Shown piece after piece: positions 59,325 through 64,000 of a stretch of DNA of 64,000 bases (position 1 is its first letter; each line of letters starts with the position of its first letter). A program made the translations under genes and the position numbers. This DNA is from Apricaphanius iberus (taxonomy: Eukaryota > Chordata > Actinopteri > Cyprinodontiformes > Aphaniidae), in assembly GCA_028564705.1 (NCBI GenBank), contig JAPXFQ010002899.1:1240001-1304000 (forward strand), given 5' to 3'. The notes under the pieces were generated by a model. It saw only the letters and a program-made list of their open reading frames with translations. It ran no database searches and was not told the DNA's origin.

Positions 59325-59420
59325 GGGCTAGGCGATATGGACTCAAATCAACATCACAACATATTGAGCAGTTCACCTTGATGACAATAAGTGGATAATA
59401 ACTATCCCACCGCCAAAAAA
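59325..59420. mobile_element. hAT-like repeat end
   Basis: GGGCTAGGCGATATGGACTC followed by AAATCAACATCACAACATAT and GAGCAGTTCACCTTGATGAC is one end of a very common fish hAT-type element. The other end was not found. Confidence 0.5.
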
Positions 59421-62400
59421 CTAAAGTTTTTCCTCAAATGAGGCTTTGGCTTCTCCCCATCCTCCCCGACCAGCTCTACCTCATCACTTCAGTATTTGAA
59501 TCCTCCTCTATTTGCTCATCAACTTTCCCTTCCAGTGTCCCCAAATCATCAGCATGGAAAGTACTTATTGGTTGTCCCAAAAGTCAGTAGAAGTCAGTAA
59601 ATGACGTGACTGCATAATTTGCATAATGTGTATATAACTATGGATACTTGAGGGGAGTGCAATAAGCTTTTAGACTACATTATTTGCTGAATAATATTCT
59701 CTACACAGTTATAGTGGAACTGTTATAAGGTTCTAGTATATTTCCGAGTTGCCATGTGTATTTATATATATGTATATATATATATTTTTTTTTTTTACGG
59801 CTTCAACCAGGCTTTTAATTCAGCGTTCGATTCCCACTTATTTCTGTATTTCAAAAAAATCCAGTTTAGACTGAGACATGATGACTGTTAACATCTGTCA
59901 CAGAGAGAGGCACACACAGTGGACGACGTGAGTGAGTGACTGAGCTGAGTGAAATCTGTGATTTATTTTGTGTGCTGTCATTTATTTTAGACAAGGACAG
60001 TTTTATATTTACATCCTGACCCGATGAAGAGCAGGTTATATAAGCCATTGGCGGCTTCGACCATGGTGATGGGGCTGCAGGGCGAGGACTGGCTGCCTGC
60101 TGTGAGGGCTCAGGGATGTGAGAGGAGCCCACAGCAGCACCACTGATTGGTGAGAAGGGTAACTAGGGGTTGGAGTCTCAAAAAGTCCCCAAAAACAGTC
60201 GCTACATTTGTCGAGAGTCGTTTCTTTGAAAAAAAAAAAACAGTTGCTTAAAACTACGGGTTTCTTTGCTGATAAACTCTATAAATGGGTGTCTAATAGT
60301 GCTGTGTACATGTCTGGTCATTATTTTTGGTATTTTAATACATTTCACTAAGGTTAGATTAGGTTACATTGCTATTGCGTGGCATCTTTCTGGCTGTCTG
60401 TGTGTCCAGCTGTAGAAGCTGCAGGCACTCATGACAGTTCACAGCGCAGACCTCGCCCACCTCTCCCCCTTCGTGTTCCGTGAGGCAACGCCTCATTTTG
60501 AAGAATTTTATGAATTGAAAATGTGGGCAGATTTGAACTCTGGTAGGGGTTGCGTTACAATTTAACAAGACATAAAAATTGCCAAACTACACTCATCTAT
60601 TCTGTTTTTTACAACACGCATATACCGAGATGGGCAAAATGACGTCAGTGATAGTCATTTTCAGTAAACTTCCCAGTGCTACTTTCCAGACTGATAAATT
60701 ACCGTCAATTACAGAATTTCTTCAAATTGAGACTTTATGTTGTCATACAGGTACTATTTACTTAAGTGATACCTAAAGTACTCAAGGGGTTGGTGTCTTA
60801 AGTATTTTCAATGTGTTTAAACCTTTGACAACGGCTGATTTTAGTACCTGAATTAGCTCCTCAGTGTATCAGCATATCATCAGGTGCTGCAAAGAGATAT
60901 CAATCATTGTTGAAAATGAAGTTGGACAAAAATGTTAATTGTTTTTAGGATGTAACAAAGTGGGCAATCAGACTTTAACACCAGTTTAGGTTGGTTTGTA
61001 TTGATGAAACTGAAGTCAGATTCTTTGCTTTCATCAAAAGGATGAAAACAAAATAATTTTTATGGCGGACAGACTTTTTTTTTTCTCACAGCACTGTATT
61101 GAAAGGACAGAACACACTCCTTCTCTCTGAAAACTTTTGCTAACTCATCCTCCCCTCCCTTTCCAGCTGCCTCACAAATAATTTCCCCCTTCTATCATTC
61201 CTGACCTTTGATCCCTCCCCTGTTTGGAGCACTGCAGTGTCCATTGTGGGGAGTAAATGCTGCACTGACCTTGTAGTTTGATGAAAAATTAACCTGCAAC
61301 AACGATGCATATTAACCCCTAACCCCCACTCTTTCTCCTACAAACACAGTCACACTGCAGCTTCCGTCTTCTCCCCCCTTCATTCTATCATTCCTCTCTC
61401 CACATTTAAATCTTAGCCAGCAGAGTTACCATGGTTACCTATTCACCACAGTCTCCTGCTCCGTCCAGCTGTATCCCACCGACTCCGCATCCTCCCCTCT
61501 CCTCCTCCAGTTCCCCCCTCATTAGCACTCTATACACACAATCATACACAAGAGGCCTAAACCAAAGTCTGAATGACACTAACGCTCGAAAAAGCCACAA
61601 GGAAGCGCCGTAGCTGGCTGCACCAGCGTTTACGGCAGGGATGTTACAATGACGATGCTCAAACTAGATTTTTCCATACAGATTCCAAGCTGCAGCAAAT
61701 CAAATACTCAAAAGTCGATTGTTTATAGTCAAGGACATAATTAAAAGACACAGCCTATCTGCCTACGAAGCACATTTGATATGTATAAGTTGATTGGCAA
61801 TGCAACTGAAGCTTCTGCTGAAGCCACGCTAGGACAAAGGACCAAGCAACTTAGCTAAACATTTTGCATAGAATCCAAAAAAAAATTAACCAAAAGCATA
61901 ATTATTATTGCTAATGTTTTTGTACTTAAAAAAGTACAATTGGAAAAGCAACTGGTAACTTTAATGCATGGGCAGAAAGAAAAGACACAAAAACTGTAGT
62001 TTAAATACCCCATTACTATTTCATCCACTAATTTTTAAATATTACATTACGCATTTAAAGTTGCACTGCGGTCAGAACCAAAAAAGCCAACCCTTAGTAT
62101 CCTAGTGCTAACATTAGCATGCTACTGCTAGTACCGCCAGAAAAAACATTTTGATTTTTCAGACACAGTGAAATGAATCAAGCATGATTCATTTATTGCC
62201 ATAATTCCCGAAATTCCTCAACCATAGATTATTATAATAGATCTGCAGTAGCTCATCATGAAAGAGGATGGAAACAAAATAAAAAAGTACACAGTTAATT
62301 ATGGACATGATTCACTGCTTGGCAATGAATCTGCCACTTTATAGTAGTCTTGTAATTCCAACTATAAATATGTGATACAGAAAAAGTTGTGTGGCAATGT

Positions 62401-62445
62401 TGCCCATTACAAATACACGGTCAAAACAGGTTACAAGACATTTAC
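59421..62445. other. Non-coding, no gene recognised
   Basis: Includes a (TA)n/T run at 59,763-59,796 and a C-rich patch at 61,130-61,620 with a 60-codon ATG frame (61,431-61,613) of Pro/Ser-rich low complexity. No splice or domain support. Confidence 0.35.
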
Positions 62446-62453
62446 CTCTAAGC

Positions 62454-63501
62454 CAGGGTTGCCCAAAGTTGGCTCCCCAAGTCATTAATTTTGGACTAAT
62501 CTTACATAAGTCCACATCATGCATAAATTAGAATGGAAATATAAGAAATTATGTTTAAAATGGAATTAAAAGGAACTACAAGGGACATGTAGAGTAGTTT
62601 TGTGTACATATTTACATTTGCTTACTTTATAAGACCACAAATGGCCATATTTGATAAATTTACAAAATACCCCATGAGCAGATTCTTTGCCGCCGCACTG
62701 GATTGGATAAAACTACTTCCAAGTTTGCAATTTACCAATGTAGCTGCTAGCTTAAGCAGCGGTTATCAACATGAAGTGGCATAGTCAGTGGTACACAGTC
62801 AAAATACTTTCTTTTTTTTAAATGCTGCACTGCAAAAAGTGTCCAAAGTTAAAAAATCCTGTTTTCAGCTAAAAAGTATTTCTGATCTTATTTTGAGAGT
62901 TATATACTAAGCAAGAGAATAAAGTTTTAGATTTTTTTGCTTATTATGAGTAAATATGTCTTATTTTGAGAATTCTTATCAAGTGCAAATTGTCTTACTT
63001 CATTAGCAGATAATTTCATTTAACTTGAGAAGCTTTAGACTAGAATCACGTAAACTTAATAAATTAAGTGAAATAATCTGCCAATTCTCAAAATAAGACA
63101 CATATAAGCAAAATAATCTAACACTTTCTCCTCTTGCTTAGTATATAACTCTCAAAACAAGATCAGAAATATTTTTTAGCTGGAAACACGACTTTTTGAC
63201 TTGGTTCGATGGACTGTTTTTGCAGTGTGGAAGGAAGAATATTTTTTTCACTAACATCAGTGCTGACAATCAATCAAATAAGGAAGTTTAGGTATATTTT
63301 AAATAGATAAATATGAACTTTTTGTTGTTTTATTGCCTTTTACACAGAAAGGAATCTTGAACAATCATATAATAAATGAAAGTACTTTATTATTCTTTAC
63401 TATTGGTGTTTGTATTTCAGGTAAAATTACTACATTTGGCCCTCGGCCGCCTGATAGATATTAATTTTGGCCCTCTGAGGGAAAAGGTTTGGGCACCCCT
63501 G
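62454..63501. mobile_element. hAT-type non-autonomous element with perfect 8-bp TSD
   Basis: The ends CAGGGTTGCCCAAAG and (from the right) CAGGGGTGCCCAAAC are inverted copies, flanked by identical CTCTAAGC (62,446-62,453 and 63,502-63,509). GGCCCTCGGCCGCCTGATAG and GGCCCTCTGAGGG near the right end are typical of this fish family. No transposase. It contains a second element at 62,828-63,227. Confidence 0.8.
62828..63227. mobile_element. 400-bp near-perfect palindromic MITE
   Basis: The left arm CACTGCAAAAAGTGTCC pairs with the right-end arm CACTGCAAAAACAGTCC, and pairing continues for nearly 200 bp per arm, for example ATTTCTGATCTTATTTTGAG against CTCAAAACAAGATCAGAAAT. The loop is very short. 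It sits inside the hAT element above. Superfamily not assigned. Confidence 0.75.
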
Positions 63502-63509
63502 CTCTAAGC

Positions 63510-64000
63510 CAAAAACACACAACACTTGCTATGCTAATGCTAACATTAGCAATACTTGAAAATTTAGTTGGAAATGTACAACAAAATGTACAGACACTCC
63601 TAAACGTCTCAACTATTGAGATAATCATCAAAGAGGAGAACAGAAATACAAACTACAAAGCAAAATTCAAAGCTAAATTTGAATTCAATCATTTTATACA
63701 TAAATTATATAGTTCTAATGACTCAGCCACTTAGTAGATATATTTGGCATGTCTACTGGATTTTTATTACACATCATAGGCCACTACACATGTGGTACAA
63801 TAAAAGTAAAGTACAGATAAAAAAAAACTGCGATCTGATCCAACAAAGCTAGGATCTGAAGTGTTTTGTTCTTAAAATCATTGATAAGGACAGAAATAAA
63901 ATTAACAACCACTTTGTTGTAGTGCTTAACTACAACAAAGTATTGACCTACTTTCACTTTGAATTCTTTCATTTAATTAATTTATTTCTGGATTTTATAT
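63510..64000. other. Non-coding, no feature assigned
   Basis: AT-rich. Nothing recognised. Confidence 0.4.

Noticed and set aside
61431..61613. 60-codon plus-strand frame with ATG in a Pro/Ser-rich stretch
   Set aside because: Low-complexity C-rich sequence, no splice or homology support.
1..64000. tRNA or rRNA genes, CRISPR arrays, bacterial-type operons
   Set aside because: No functional tRNA cloverleaf (only SINE-embedded A and B boxes), no rRNA signature and no spaced direct-repeat array; the sequence is vertebrate in character.

Overview
The window is vertebrate nuclear DNA, almost certainly from a teleost fish. It has long AT-rich non-coding stretches, introns, many decayed teleost-type repeats (L2-type LINEs, Tc1-like transposons, hAT-type and foldback MITEs, tRNA-derived SINEs) and many microsatellites. 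Operons, ribosome-binding sites and CRISPR arrays are neither expected nor seen.

One protein gene is recognised with confidence: a complete minus-strand lrrc4b (netrin-G ligand 3 family) of 726 codons. Coding exon 1 (51791-52042) encodes the signal peptide, LRRNT and the start of the leucine-rich repeats. An 8,077-bp phase-0 intron follows, then coding exon 2 (41785-43713) with the remaining LRRs, LRRCT, Ig domain, transmembrane helix and PDZ-binding tail ETQI. A likely 3' UTR lies below 41785. A good acceptor at 52328 suggests a 5' UTR, and a GC-rich block with a donor at 57235 is a candidate non-coding first exon.

On the plus strand at the left end, four short open segments with splice sites (1708-1836, 12103-12182, 13823-13905, 14082-14272) have compatible reading phases. 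They may be the last exons of a gene I could not identify. This is the most interesting unexplained signal, but it rests on splice-site reading alone.

Layout: 1-14.3 kb, MITEs, LINE fragments and the candidate plus-strand exons; 14.4-14.6 kb, a long pyrimidine microsatellite; 16-17.5 kb, an L2 reverse-transcriptase fragment and a Tc1 remnant; 18.0-18.8 and 37.7-38.1 kb, two arrays of a palindromic CTAAATATTTAG motif; 22-26.3 kb, nested SINE, MITE, Tc1 and hAT elements; 29-36 kb, foldback MITEs, an L2 tail and quieter sequence with possible regulatory blocks; 39.9-52.3 kb, lrrc4b; 53.7-55.8 kb, a Tc1 split by L2 insertions; 56-62.4 kb, mostly single-copy sequence upstream of lrrc4b; 62.4-63.5 kb, a hAT element with an 8-bp target duplication carrying a 400-bp palindrome.
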